A stretch of 64,000 nt of DNA from Blepharisma japonicum (Eukaryota > Ciliophora > Heterotrichea > Heterotrichida > Blepharismidae). Positions 28,878 to 39,618 of this stretch are shown here, piece by piece. The first letter of the stretch is position 1; every line of letters begins with the position of its first letter. The position numbers and the translations under genes were made by a program. The notes beneath the pieces are model-generated. The model ran no database searches, was not told where the DNA came from, and saw only the letters and a list, made by a program, of their open reading frames with translations. Where the stretch lies: positions 62,001 to 126,000 of the forward strand of contig CATKHK010000095.1 of assembly GCA_949751835.1 (NCBI GenBank), read 5' to 3'.

Positions 28878-31112
28878 ATGTCTTTAGCGGGACACATTCG
28901 AATTTTTCTTAGAATTCGTCCAACTGAGCGACCATCACGAGGAGTTTCTTTATCCGACGATAGCACCACTCTAGACGTTCACATCCAAAAAAGAGACGCC
29001 AGAGATTATGTAAATAATCAAAAAGAAGACTATAAATTCCAATTTGATGAAATCCTCCCTATGAAAACTAAGCAAGAAGAAGTCTTCGAAAAAGTTGCCA
29101 AAGAAATCGTGGACTCTGTGATGGAAGGATATAATGGCACAATCTTTGCATATGGACAAACTGGCTCTGGAAAAACTTATACCATTACAGGAGGTGCTGA
29201 AAGATATGCAGATCGAGGGCTCATCCCTCGTTCTATTTCTTATATATTTTCAGAAATGAGAAGAAAAACTGATGCAAACTACAGAGTCAGCATTTCTTAC
29301 TTAGAAATTTATAATGATGACGGCTATGACTTATTATACGAAGACCAATCAGCCAGAAATCTACATGATCTTCCAAAAGTTATTCACAGAGAAGACGCCA
29401 ACGGAAACATCACATTAAGCAATTTATCACTGAGAAGAACAGACACAGAAGAAGATGCTCTTAACTTATTATTTATAGGCGACACAAATCGTGTTGTCGC
29501 TGAAACTCCAAAACACGATGCTTCTACTAGATCTCACTGCATTTTTATTATACAAATTGAAGCGCAAAAGTTAGGCAGCGACGTAAAAACAGTTTCTAAG
29601 CTTCATTTAGTAGATCTAGCTGGATCTGAAAGAATCGGAAAAACCAATGTTGATGGTGTTTTGTTACGAGAAGCCCGATTTATTAACCAATCTTTACATT
29701 ACCTTGAACAAGTTATTGTATGCCTCCAGAAAAAATCCCAAGGCGAACAGATTTTTGTTCCTTATAGAAACTCTTTTATGACTTTAGTATTAAGAGACTC
29801 TTTAGGAGGAAACTGTAAAACTATTATGATTGCTGCAATGAGCTGTGAAGAAGGTGACATGGATGAATCCGTATCTACCTGCAGATTTGCCCAAAGAGTT
29901 GCTTGTATTAAAAATGAAGCATCTAAAAATGAGCAGCTTGACCCTTCCTTGATTATACAGAGACTTAAAAGTGAAGTCGCTGAGCTTAAAGCAGAAATTA
30001 AACTACTTAAAGGTGGAGAAGATGGGAGGGACCATTTATCAGCTGATGAGCTAGAAGAATGCAGAAAACTTGTAGAAGAGTATGCAGAAAATAGAGACCC
30101 ATATGCAAAATTAGTGCTTAGTGATATGCTGAAAATAAATGAGTGCTTTTTGCATTTTAAAAGGCTTTATAATCAGATGAAATCACAAGGAGGATCCACT
30201 AAAGGAGGAAATTATAAGCAGATTGATCAGGTTTCTAATGAAGAAGTAGAAAGACTGAGACTTCTAGTGCAGCAGAGGGATAATGAAATTGCAATATTAT
30301 TGAGCCATTTGAATAAGCAAAAAAATGAGATGGGAGTCCCTGTTTCTTTTCCTCAGCCAAGCTACTCACTAGAAGAAGCCAAAGTCCCTGATTCTCCTCC
30401 TAAGAAAGCTGTTGATATGAGCATGAGGATAAGGGAAAGAAATGCAGTAGAAAATCGGCAAAGTTTAATGGCGCCTACAAATATTGATGTCACTCCCGAG
30501 CAGCTTCAGGATAGAAATAAAGCTTTTGACATTTTCAGAAAAAGTTATAGGAAAAATGAAGCCATGGAAGAAAATAAAGCACTTTTGAAAGAAAAAATTC
30601 AAAGGGCAAAAGATTTGACTGTAATTATTAATGGAGCAAGAGGCAGAATTGAGTCAATAAAAAATGAGATAGAGCAATTAAGGAAGGAAAATGCTTTACA
30701 AGGACTTGTGGATAAAAATAATGTACCTTTAGAGCATCCTAGAGAAGAAGGAATGAGAAATCAGCTGGAAAACGATAAACTGACTTATCGTGATGGTGTC
30801 GCTGAATTGAAGGACTTAAAGGTGGAAATTGAAAGAATCCAGAAACTGCTAAATGCTAGTAGAGAAAGAATGCAGGCTGATTTTGAAGCGTGGATACAAG
30901 TCATGCTGACCCAAGTTAGGCAGACTCCGTCTACTACCATAAGAGAGTCGTCGGGAAGAGAGTCATCAGTAAGAGACTCGGCAAGTATAAGGGAATCGTC
31001 AGTAAGAGACTCTGCAAGCATAAGGGAATCATCGATTAGAGATCCAAGCGTAACTGACAACTTAGAAGCTTTTTATAAGGCTCGTGATCAAATTTATAAT
31101 CGAATGAATTAA
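28878..31112 (+). CDS. KIF6: Kinesin-9 family motor, KIF6 type
   Basis: 744 aa, ATG to TAA, no TGA. The motor domain occupies residues about 5-350: P-loop 'AYGQTGSGKT', switch I 'STRSH', switch II 'LVDLAGSE'. Kinesin-9 features such as 'YTITGGAERYADRGLIPRS', 'SYLEIYNDDGYDLL', 'DLPKV' and 'STCRFAQRVACIKNEA' match KIF6 closely. Conserved post-motor segments ('IIQRLKSEVAELKAEI', 'QRDNEIAILL') and coiled coils follow. Kinesin-9B/KIF6 proteins are axonemal and affect ciliary beating. The C-terminus carries an Arg/Ser repeat ('SSVRDSASIRE' type, 33-nt period, about 30945-31045). A decayed copy of this tail lies about 430 nt downstream. Confidence 0.93.
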   Translation: MSLAGHIRIFLRIRPTERPSRGVSLSDDSTTLDVHIQKRDARDYVNNQKEDYKFQFDEILPMKTKQEEVFEKVAKEIVDSVMEGYNGTIFAYGQTGSGKTYTITGGAERYADRGLIPRSISYIFSEMRRKTDANYRVSISYLEIYNDDGYDLLYEDQSARNLHDLPKVIHREDANGNITLSNLSLRRTDTEEDALNLLFIGDTNRVVAETPKHDASTRSHCIFIIQIEAQKLGSDVKTVSKLHLVDLAGSERIGKTNVDGVLLREARFINQSLHYLEQVIVCLQKKSQGEQIFVPYRNSFMTLVLRDSLGGNCKTIMIAAMSCEEGDMDESVSTCRFAQRVACIKNEASKNEQLDPSLIIQRLKSEVAELKAEIKLLKGGEDGRDHLSADELEECRKLVEEYAENRDPYAKLVLSDMLKINECFLHFKRLYNQMKSQGGSTKGGNYKQIDQVSNEEVERLRLLVQQRDNEIAILLSHLNKQKNEMGVPVSFPQPSYSLEEAKVPDSPPKKAVDMSMRIRERNAVENRQSLMAPTNIDVTPEQLQDRNKAFDIFRKSYRKNEAMEENKALLKEKIQRAKDLTVIINGARGRIESIKNEIEQLRKENALQGLVDKNNVPLEHPREEGMRNQLENDKLTYRDGVAELKDLKVEIERIQKLLNASRERMQADFEAWIQVMLTQVRQTPSTTIRESSGRESSVRDSASIRESSVRDSASIRESSIRDPSVTDNLEAFYKARDQIYNRMN

Positions 31113-31540
31113 AATAATCAAATTTATATATAATACTTAAAATTAAGTTGATTATTTATGTAGCAATGAATATACTTTAAGCTTGATCAGCAATAAAATA
31201 ATTAGTAATTAAAGCGTGAGAACGCTTTTGATGTGATCTTATGTTTAACTCTTCAGACAGCCTGAGGTGCCTAATGATTTCTAAAGGGATGTGTTAACTT
31301 CTGACTGGCAAAACCAGATTTTTTGCACAGAATTTGCTAAACTGCTGAAAGTTTTGAAGCATATGATCTACAGAGATTAGACAAACTTTTATGGTTTTGA
31401 CTGTTCTGTAACATAATTAATATACCATAAAATAAATTTTATTGCATCAACAATTCATCCGCAATTATAAAATAATCTATTATTAATTGAATATATCAAA
31501 TAATTATCCTAACTATTTAAGAAGTAAAAAGTGAGATTAA
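31113..31540. other. Intergenic spacer between KIF6 and its decayed tail copy
   Basis: About 430 nt, AT-rich, with nothing recognised. Confidence 0.4.
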
Positions 31541-31926
31541 AGTTGGTTTCTTCTTCAGTCAAGCTACTCACCAGGAGAAACCAATGTGCCTGATTTCTTG
31601 AACTAAAATAAGATCTTATCAAAACAGCTTTGCTAAATTGAAGGACTTTATAGGTGGAAATGGAAAGAATCAGAAACTGCTAAATGCTAGTAGAGAAAGA
31701 ATGTAAGCTGATTTTGAAGCAAAGATAAATGCGATGCTAACTCAAGCTAGGCAGACTCCATCTACTACCATAAAAGAGTCGTCAGTAAGAGACTCTGCAA
31801 GTATAATGGAGTCGTCATTAAGAGATTCTGCAAGCACAAGGGAATCGTCAATTAGAGATCCAAGCTTAATACAATTTAGAAGCTTTTTATAAGGCTTTCA
31901 ACCAAATTAATAATCTAACGAATTAA
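31541..31926 (+). pseudogene. Truncated, decayed copy of the KIF6 C-terminal tail
   Basis: This segment matches the last ~770 nt of KIF6 (from about 30341 to the stop at 31112) with a large internal deletion. Shared stretches include 'agctactcacc', 'aaactgctaaatgctagtag' and the repeated 'gtaagagactctgcaagtat'. A CAG of the parent is TAA here, and indels shift the frame ('gacttaaaggtgg' in the parent, 'gactttataggtgg' here). It lacks any motor domain. A direct duplication of the gene end followed by decay is the simplest reading. Confidence 0.85.
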
Positions 31927-32133
31927 TACATAATATAAAATTAAGCTTTATTTTTAAAAGCAAATTAATTTCATAACAAAATACAAAACCTACATAAGTC
32001 CAAAATTAAATAGAAATAGAGCTTTAACATTTTTAAAATGAAATTCCACTAAGTCTTAATATATAAAGCTCAAAAATTTTAAAACTCTAGATATACAATT
32101 AAATCAAATATTTGTGAAATAAACTAAATTTTA

Positions 32134-33825
32134 TTAAAAGGTCATTTTCTTTCCTTGGAATGCCTGAATTGTTCCTTTTTGTTTCGCATTGTCTCTAGGT
32201 GGTGCAGCTCTTGGCCCTCCGAACCCTCTAGGTCCTTTTTGAGGTGAACTTCCGCCTGATTTATTTCCTGCATAATCCACCCTGATAGCTCTCCCATCAA
32301 GTTCACTTCCACTCAGCTGAATGGCCTTTTCCACTCCATCAGGGGCGAAAAACTCAATGTGAGCAAACCCTTTGAGGTTTCCTCCAGAGTCCATGGCAAC
32401 TCTTACTTGTTTGATTTCTCCACAAGTTGAGAAGAATTGCTTAATAGAGTCTTCTGTTGAGTTATAAGAAAGGCTGCCAACGAAAACAGTGGTCGAGTTG
32501 TCTTGGCTTGGCCTTGCCCCACCAGTTCTTGGGCCTGTAGGCTTGTCACTTGACATGTTGACTCTGAGGGTCCTTCCCATATGTTGTGAGCCGTTTAGTT
32601 CAAGGGCTTTGTTTACAGCTTCTCCATCAGCGAAGTTCACAAATGCGATGCCTTTGGAATTTCCTGATTGGTCGTAGAGAAGTCTAAGTTCTGTGATTTC
32701 TCCACAGTTTGAGAAATGGTTGCGTAGGTCGTCCTCGGTAGCTTGGTATGATAATCCACCGACGAAAACTTCTGTTTCTCCGGTTTCGTTAGTTCTGGTT
32801 TGTTTGGCTGGGAATGTGACAGTTGGGGCTTCGTTGACTTTACGCTTTAAGTCAGAAGTTGGCTCTGCGGCAACTGGGGCACGCTTTACTGGCTTGCCGT
32901 TTTCTTCGTCACTGTCTTCAGATGAGCTGTCATCGGCTTTGGCTGCTTTTTTGAGGGTTTTTGAGGCTGGAACTTTGACTTCTTCTTCACTTTCAGACTC
33001 ACTTGAGCTTGCCTTTTTGGCAGCTTTTTTGCCTGGGGTTGGCTTTTTGACTTCTTCTTCACTTTCAGATTCTGACTCGCTTGAAGCTGGTTTTTTAGCT
33101 GGCTTCTTAGTGGCTGAGGCATTCTTTTTTGGAATTTCTTCCTCGCTTTCGCTGCTGCTGGCTGGTTTCTTTACAACTTTTTTGCCTGGGGTTGGCTTTT
33201 TGACTTCTTCTTCACTTTCGCTTTCAGAAGAGGAAGCTTTGACTGGTTTTTTGGCAGGGGTTGGTTTTTTGACTTCTTCTTCACTTTCGCTTTCAGAAGA
33301 GGAAACTTTGGCTGGTTTTTTGGCAGGAGTTGGTTTCTTTATCTCCTCCTCACTTTCGCTGGATGACTCTTTTTTATTGGTCTTTTTGGCTGGTGTAGGC
33401 TTTTTGGCTTCTTCTTTAGGCTTTACTTCAGGTTTCTTAGTTTCAGCCTTTCCTTTAGCTGGCGTTGCTTTTTTGGCTGGCTGCTTTACGTCTTCTTCGC
33501 TTTCTGAGCTCGATTCTTTTACTTTTTTCACAACTTTTTTAGGCTTAATATCTTCTTCGCTTTCTGAGCTGGATTCTTTTTTGCCTTTTTTGGCAGGTGT
33601 TGGCTTCTTTGCAGAAGTTTTCTTTGCTTTTTCTGCTTCAGAGTCGCTGGAAGATCCTTCGCTCTCTGATGATTGCTTTTTTCCTTTTGTTTGAGCTTTT
33701 CCTTTTATGTCTTTCTTTGAGGCGGAAGTGAAAACTGGGCCATCGCTTTCAGAGCTTTCTTCAGAAGACTCTTCTTTTTGGACTTTAGCCTTCTTTTTGC
33801 TTTCAACGATAGCTTGTTTTCCCAT
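32134..33825 (-). CDS. Nucleolin-like protein: acidic Ser/Lys repeats plus two RRMs
   Basis: 563 aa from the ATG at 33823-33825 (MGKQAIVESKKKAK); upstream in-frame codons lack another ATG. The first ~335 residues are Nopp140/nucleolin-style alternating blocks such as 'KKPTPAKK' and 'SSSESESEEE', ideal CK2 sites. Two RRMs follow: 'EVFVGGLSYQATEDDLRNHF' with 'GIAFVNF', and 'TVFVGSLSYNSTEDSIKQFF' with 'GFAHIEF'. A short Gly/Arg/Pro tail ends in 'KGKKMTF'-like residues. Likely nucleolar, acting in rRNA synthesis and pre-rRNA processing, like Nsr1/Gar2/nucleolin. The repetitive DNA creates a long meaningless antisense frame. Confidence 0.85.
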   Translation of the reverse strand: MGKQAIVESKKKAKVQKEESSEESSESDGPVFTSASKKDIKGKAQTKGKKQSSESEGSSSDSEAEKAKKTSAKKPTPAKKGKKESSSESEEDIKPKKVVKKVKESSSESEEDVKQPAKKATPAKGKAETKKPEVKPKEEAKKPTPAKKTNKKESSSESEEEIKKPTPAKKPAKVSSSESESEEEVKKPTPAKKPVKASSSESESEEEVKKPTPGKKVVKKPASSSESEEEIPKKNASATKKPAKKPASSESESESEEEVKKPTPGKKAAKKASSSESESEEEVKVPASKTLKKAAKADDSSSEDSDEENGKPVKRAPVAAEPTSDLKRKVNEAPTVTFPAKQTRTNETGETEVFVGGLSYQATEDDLRNHFSNCGEITELRLLYDQSGNSKGIAFVNFADGEAVNKALELNGSQHMGRTLRVNMSSDKPTGPRTGGARPSQDNSTTVFVGSLSYNSTEDSIKQFFSTCGEIKQVRVAMDSGGNLKGFAHIEFFAPDGVEKAIQLSGSELDGRAIRVDYAGNKSGGSSPQKGPRGFGGPRAAPPRDNAKQKGTIQAFQGKKMTF

Positions 33826-34529
33826 CTCAAATATTATTTGTGGCCACACATATGTCCCCAAAAAATGGTATTTTAGGTATCTAAAGTGAAAGATCTAAGG
33901 ATTTAACTTTGATTAGATGAGAATTCCATCTATTTACATCTGAAATCCTTATAAAAACTTTTTAATCCAAAAGTTTATGTAAAGCTTACTTTTTTAATTA
34001 TTTACGTGAATGCAATGAGAAATTCATCTTAATATCATAAAGACCAGAAAGATTTTAATCAATTTTTCACATGCCCCAATAAAAATAAATTATTAAATTA
34101 AGATAAGTAATCATTTTAACGGTAAAAGTACATATTTATACTCTTGAAGTGTCTATCCATTAAATTTCTTTTGAGAAAGCAAAAGAAAAATGCTGTAGAC
34201 TTATTAAAAGCCTCAGATATCTTAGTAATTAATTATTAAGCAAAATAATTCACTTAGTTTATAAAAAAATTATTAAAAAGAAAATCTCTTGCAACCAGAA
34301 TGATATTATATTTTTAATCAAAATCGATAATTTTTTAATAGCATCAAAAATATATTAAAAGATTAATGCATAAAAAATAATGATTAAAAAATCGTTATTT
34401 TATTAAAAAAGCTTTAATAAGTATTTAAAATACCTTTAAAGTTTATCAAATCAGTAAATTATGGCAAATCTAATTGGATATCTTATTTTAGATATCCTAT
34501 TATTCTGTTTAGTTTCTTTTATCATACTT
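33826..34529. other. AT-rich intergenic region
   Basis: About 700 nt containing the promoter of the nucleolin-like gene. Dense stops in all frames; no repeat or RNA noted. Confidence 0.4.
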
Positions 34530-35576
34530 TTATCTAAATTTTCTATTTAACATTGACTCCAAAACATCTTCCATAGTAATCATCCCAATAATTCTTTTAC
34601 CATCACTTTCAGTCACAAATGCTATATGTCTATTCTGCTTCTGAAACATATTAAAAACCTCTAAAATCGTGGCTTCTTGCCTCACAAGCATAACTCGTTT
34701 TAATTTTACCCCAGAATTTTCTATAGTACAGTTTTCATCAATTCCTACTAAATTTTTCATTAATAAAACTCCTATTATATCCATGGGATTATTTTTATAA
34801 AAAACAGGGACCCTTGAATATCCTTGCTGCGTGATAATTTTCAAAGCACTCTTCGTTAATTCTAAATCTGAGGACAAGGAATAGACTTTATCAATATCAA
34901 TCATACAAAACTTTACTAATTTTTTCTTCATATCAATTGCGCCGTTAATTATATTAATTTGGTTTGGAATAAAAGAATCCATATCAGTTGAGCTTGAATT
35001 TAGTCTTATAATGGATTTTAAATGGTCATTGTCTAAGCTTTTGCTATGATTCAAGCCTAATCATCTATCTAATAATCAAGCAGAAGGTTTGCTAATAGGG
35101 TAAAAAATGTACATAAGGAGCTTTACCATTGGAACGGATTTACTGGCAAGGTAAAATTTTTTAGGTCCTGTAAGAATAGACATAGGAAGGACTTCTCCAA
35201 AAATAAAAATCAAGAAAGTGCTTAAAATAACAGCAATGATTCCGCAAGTCATATAGCCAAGGAAAATAGGAAGAGCCTCAGTAGCTAATGCGTTAGAAAG
35301 CAAAAGAGTGACTAAAAGTCAGTGGTGCTGAGTGATTATTGGTAATAGCCTTTTAGCTTGCTCTCTTTCTTCTTGAAAGCCGACTGCTAATTTTAAATAA
35401 AGATCATTTTCATCAATTCCCATTAGGCCTACTGTTAGTCCTGACATAATGCCTGCAGAAAGAACTAAAGAGACTGAGATAAAACTATACAAAGCATAAT
35501 CGCCGAATGCTAATTGTAAGTCTTCTGTTTTCTTATCAATTGAAATACCTGATACATAAACAAGAACTGAAATCAT
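34530..35576 (-). CDS. CNNM/CorC-type membrane protein with DUF21 and a CBS pair
   Basis: 348 aa, ATG 35574-35576 to TAA; three TGA codons as Trp ('QHHWLLVTLLL', 'SAWLLDRWLG'). The N-terminal ~165 residues form the DUF21/CNNM membrane domain: 'SAGIMSGLTVGLMGIDENDL', 'LSNALATEALPIFL' and 'FGEVLPMSI'. A CBS pair follows ('MIDIDKVYSL', 'QGYSRVPVFYKNNPMDIIGV', 'IAFVTESDGKRIIGMITMED'). CNNM proteins take part in Mg2+ efflux or homeostasis. No C-terminal cNMP-like domain is present, so this is a compact version. Confidence 0.88.
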
Positions 35577-35989
35577 TAGGGGAAAACTATTTTATTATAA
35601 ATTAATAATTCATAATCAAAATACTGCTTTAGCAGAAAATGGTCGGAAATGATTAAAATGCTTCTATTAAGTACCAAAGTTGTTTCATTTTAAAAATATA
35701 TTATTTTGTTTATTTGTATTATTTACATAAATTCATTTTACTTTCTAAAATCATGCAAGACATTATTTTTCAATCGAACAAATGAATTTGAAGAACTGCT
35801 TATTATTAATATTAAGCGTTATTGCTTAAATATTATGCTAAGATAATAATTGAATTTGAAATAATGCGATAAAATCTTAAGCTACTGAACTTAAATTTTA
35901 CTGATTATATATATAATGTTTAAATTCCTTAGTTAAAATCCTTGTCTTTATTTTAATATTTTCTTATATGAAATATCAATGTCTTAAAA
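35577..35989. promoter_or_regulatory. Divergent intergenic region between the CNNM-type and NEK genes
   Basis: 413 nt, AT-rich, holding both promoters. No specific motif recognised. Confidence 0.4.
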
Positions 35990-38569
35990 ATGGATCGAAA
36001 ATCATGCTCAAAAGATTACGAAATTCTTAATAAGCTTGGTCAAGGTAGTTTTGGCACAGTTTATAAGGTTCGAAGAAAATGTAATTTCTATGCAGCTGAT
36101 AGGAGCATTTATGTGATGAAGTCCATAACCATTTCAGGGTTGGACCGTAAAGGCCAGCAAGAATCAATCAATGAGGTCAGAATTTTAGCTTCTTTAGACA
36201 ATCCTTATATAGTAAAGTACGTTGACAGCTTTATAGAAGAAAAAACAATGCACATAATCATGGAATTCTGCGATAAAGGCGACTTAGGGCAACATTTAAA
36301 AGCTCAGATGGGAAGAATGATGCAAGAGCTAAAAATTTGGAAATTTTTCATCCAATTATTAATAGGACTCGAATATATCCACTCCAAAAAGATTCTGCAT
36401 CGAGATATCAAGTCAATGAACTTCTTCCTCGCTAAAGAAGATTCAATTAAAATTGGAGACTTAGGAGTCGCAAAAGTATTGTCAAGCACAGTAGCCTTTG
36501 CGCATACTATGGTAGGAACACCTTATTACTTATCTCCAGAGCTATGCGAAGAGAGACCATATAATGTAAAGAGCGATATGTGAGCACTAGGGTGCGTTTT
36601 ATATGAAATGTGTAGTTTGAGGCATCCTTTTGATGCGCCTAACCAAGGTGCACTAATCTTAAAAATTATAAGGGCCAATTATCTGCCAATAAGCACAAAT
36701 TACTCAGCTGAACTAAGAGAAATGATAAGCTTACTGTTAAGCAAAGATTATAAGAAAAGGCCTTCGACCACAACTATACTAAAGAGGCCCGGGATGAAAG
36801 AAAGAACTATTAGCCTAAATATTGACATTCCTGAAGGGTGTTCTTTATATGAATCACAAATTCTCATTAATAAAGAGCCAAGAGTTACAGAAAAAGAAGA
36901 AGAAGAAAAAGCTAAAGCTCAGCCTGCAGAAAATATAAGTAATGAAAGTGATAAAAAGAAGTCTGTAGTTCAAAAACAGTCTTTAACTAAGCCACAGCCA
37001 CAGCCACCAATCATTAATAAGTCTCCAAGCCAAAAAATTGAGCCTAAGTCTGTACCTTCTCCTCAAAAGCCTAAAGAAATGCCAAAGCAAGTTTCCCCTC
37101 CTAAAGATCAAATAATAATCCATTCTCCTCTTGAAGTCCACAAAGTATCGCCTCCAAAAGAGCAGCCAATAATCCATTCCTCTCCTTTTGAAGTCTACAA
37201 AAAGGCTCCAGCCCAGCCTCATGAAATTCATAAGCAAATTTCTCCTCCAAAAGACCAACAAAAAATCAATCCTTCAGAAATTCATAGACAAAACGCAGCA
37301 CATAAAGATCAAGCTCCACAAGAAATCCCTGTTTTTAAGCTACAAAATGAGTTTAAGCCAGTTGTCCAAAAGATTGACTGGCCAATTTCCAAAACTCCTG
37401 CCCCAAAAGTGGAACCAGTTGCAAAGCCAGCTCCAAAGCAAAATATTTCAGCACAAAAAATCAACCCAAAGCCAGCCCCAAGTCGACCAAAAAACCAGCC
37501 AGCCCCTCAACGTATCAGAAAAGGAGCTCCCACAAGCCTAGGTCTCTATGCCCAGCGTCAAAAAATCATAAAACAAGGTGTTCCATCTTCTCAAGCTTTT
37601 CGTCCTCCAGCTCGCCCAAAATACTCCAAACCCAAATCCACGACTTTTTCCCAAGAAGAAATCGATGAAATCCGAGAAGTCGAAAATCTCCCAGACACCC
37701 CTAAAAAAATCAGTGTCCAAGACCTAAGAAACCTTGAGCTTCCTCGAGACCATACCATAAAAACTAGAAATAAAAGCTTCAGTACAGCAGATGAGACTAA
37801 AATTAATGAAACTTTTGAGCCTGAAGATATAGAATCAAGCCTAAATGACGTTGAAGAAAGGCTTGTTTTTGAGACCTGCTCAGATAAAGAATCATACGGC
37901 TCAAATAGTTATGAAGAAGAAAATGGAGAAGAAGTAATAGAACACGGCAAAGAAGAAGCCAAAGAAATAGAAAATGAGCCAGAAACTAATACACTGGGAT
38001 CAGTTGATTGGAATTATACACAAACTGTTAAATTCCTAAGCGCTGATACGACTACTGCAGATGAAGAGGAAAAAATTCCTATTGTGGAAGCTGCAGAAGA
38101 AGAATACAAAATAAATTACATAGAAAAATCAAATTCTCCACAAAATTCTGACAGTGAAGATCTTTTCTATGATAAAAGCAGTAGCGATGAAGGTCTTGAA
38201 TGGATTGAGGAGGACGAACAAGAAAATTTAGAATGCACTGTAGAAGCTTTACAGTTTAAGCTATCAGAAGTACAGAGAAAAGAAGCAAATCTTCAGAGGC
38301 AGCTTGGGCTGAAGCGAAAAGAAATTATTGACAGAATCGGGGATGAGCTTTATAATGAGTTTTATGAGTTATTCAGAATGGGGATTAAAAATGAAGACAA
38401 AGTCGAAGAAGAGGAAACCAACAACTCAGCCCTAGACCGCTTTGTGTGTACAAGACTGAACGTAGAAGACTCAGACCTGATATTTGTGATGTATAAAATA
38501 CATAATCTGGAGCTAGATATCGCGCAGTGTCAAGAAGCTATAAGCAGCATAAAATTTGAATTAATATAA
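35990..38569 (+). CDS. NEK-family protein kinase with long disordered tail
   Basis: 859 aa; one TGA as Trp in subdomain IX ('KSDMWALGCVLYEM'). The kinase domain is at residues about 10-270: 'LGQGSFGTVYKV', catalytic Lys in 'YVMKSI', 'LHRDIKSMNFF', 'GDLGVAK' (DLG instead of DFG, common in NEKs) and 'GTPYYLSPE'. The hinge and the order of motifs fit NIMA-related kinases, a large family in ciliates that controls cilia length and basal bodies. A Pro/Lys/Gln-rich linker (residues ~300-600) is followed by acidic segments and a C-terminal coiled coil (~740-860). The gene ends 14 nt before the stop of the convergent NOT4-like gene. Confidence 0.88.
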
Positions 38570-38583
38570 TACTTAGTATGATA

Positions 38584-39618
38584 TTATGAAAAGCTATTAA
38601 GCCTAGGCTTTTTCGTACATACTAAAACTTTGTCAACGTCAAATCCATTTAATTCTCTTGGCAGAGGAGACACATCAAAAATGTCACACGCCCATTTGTC
38701 AGGACTGGAAGGACTCATCAGTTCTTCTATATGCTCAGTTGGGACCTCTACTTCGTCTTGGCAAGGAGAAGCCAACGCCCTTAGGGCGTTAATCACGTCA
38801 GGCATAATGGGCACATCTTCTTCACTTTCTTCAACAAAATTAAAGCGACTGCTATCTTGCTCAACATCTCTTGAATAAATTCTTGGCCTTGTTAATTTCA
38901 CTGGTGTCAAAGTAAAGGACTCGCTTGCTGCCCTTTCTCTGATGACTCTGGCAATTGGCAATTTGTAACAACCCTCAGGAGGTAGAATTCTTATACCAAG
39001 ACAGTCAAGTTTTGCGTGTTTAGGCTGTATGTGTCTGTTTTGTGGCATAGTGTCTCTTGCTAATGTATCATAATCTGGAGCTAGTTTGTGCAGATATAAG
39101 CAGTCAGGTTTTGCACAAGCTCGACCTCTTAAAAAATAAGTGCAGTATTTTGTAGTTCCATAAGTTGCAGTTAATTTTTTCCCATCCAATTCAAAGCCAT
39201 TGCAAGCTTTAATACATATTGCAGCTTCTTCATCTGTAGAAAATGTGATATGAATCCCATAGCTAGGGCCGTTTGGGGTGTTTGTGTAAGCAGTGCCTTT
39301 GTTAATTACGCATTTTTTGATTCTTCCATACTGCCCGAAGTATTCTTGACTTCTCAGCAATTCTTCGTCAGCTGTAGGAGCTGGGAGATTGATTATGTAG
39401 ACCAAGTTGCTTTGTATTACACGAGCTTTTGCCATCTCGTCTAAATCTTGAAGAGGGATTTTGGGCAAATTTATTGTCCTGAATATATCCTACGCTTTAT
39501 CGGGTGAAATTGTGTTGGAAATTTTGTAAGGAGAAGGACTTGATGAGTTTTCACCCTTTTTGGTTGAGATTGTTATTGGAGAGACGTTAAGGTTTCGGGT
39601 CTTTTTAGGAGGTTCCAT
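38584..39618 (-). CDS. NOT4/CNOT4-like RNA-binding protein lacking the RING domain; one 15-nt intron
   Basis: Exons complement(39494..39618) and complement(38584..39478), 339 aa, no TGA. Residues about 55-165 match the CNOT4 RRM and adjacent C3H finger: 'VIQSNLVYIINLP', 'LLRSQEYFGQYGRIKKCVIN', 'GTTKYCTYFLRGRACAKPDC' and 'LYLHKL'. In yeast Not4 and human CNOT4 an N-terminal C4C4 RING ubiquitin ligase comes first; here only a ~45-residue Ser/Pro/Lys-rich segment (MEPPKKTRNLNVSP...) is found. It could be a CCR4-NOT-associated RNA binder without ligase activity, or a specialised paralogue. Confidence 0.82.
39479..39493 (-). other. 15-nt intron
   Basis: GTAGGATATATTCAG on the minus strand, 15 nt. 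Removal joins 'SPDKA' to 'TINLPKIPLQDLDE' and avoids a TAG. Confidence 0.85.

Noticed and set aside
32693-33694. A 333-codon open frame antisense to the nucleolin-like gene
   Set aside because: It is a mirror of the Ser/Lys/Glu repeats of the sense gene (low-complexity Ser/Leu/Phe product), while the sense strand has two clear RRMs.
33826-33861. Upstream start for the nucleolin-like protein at 33861
   Set aside because: That codon is TTG; the ATG at 33823-33825 gives a sensible MGKQ start. The same reasoning moved the starts of the 262-aa gene to 51113 and the 800-aa gene to 55364.
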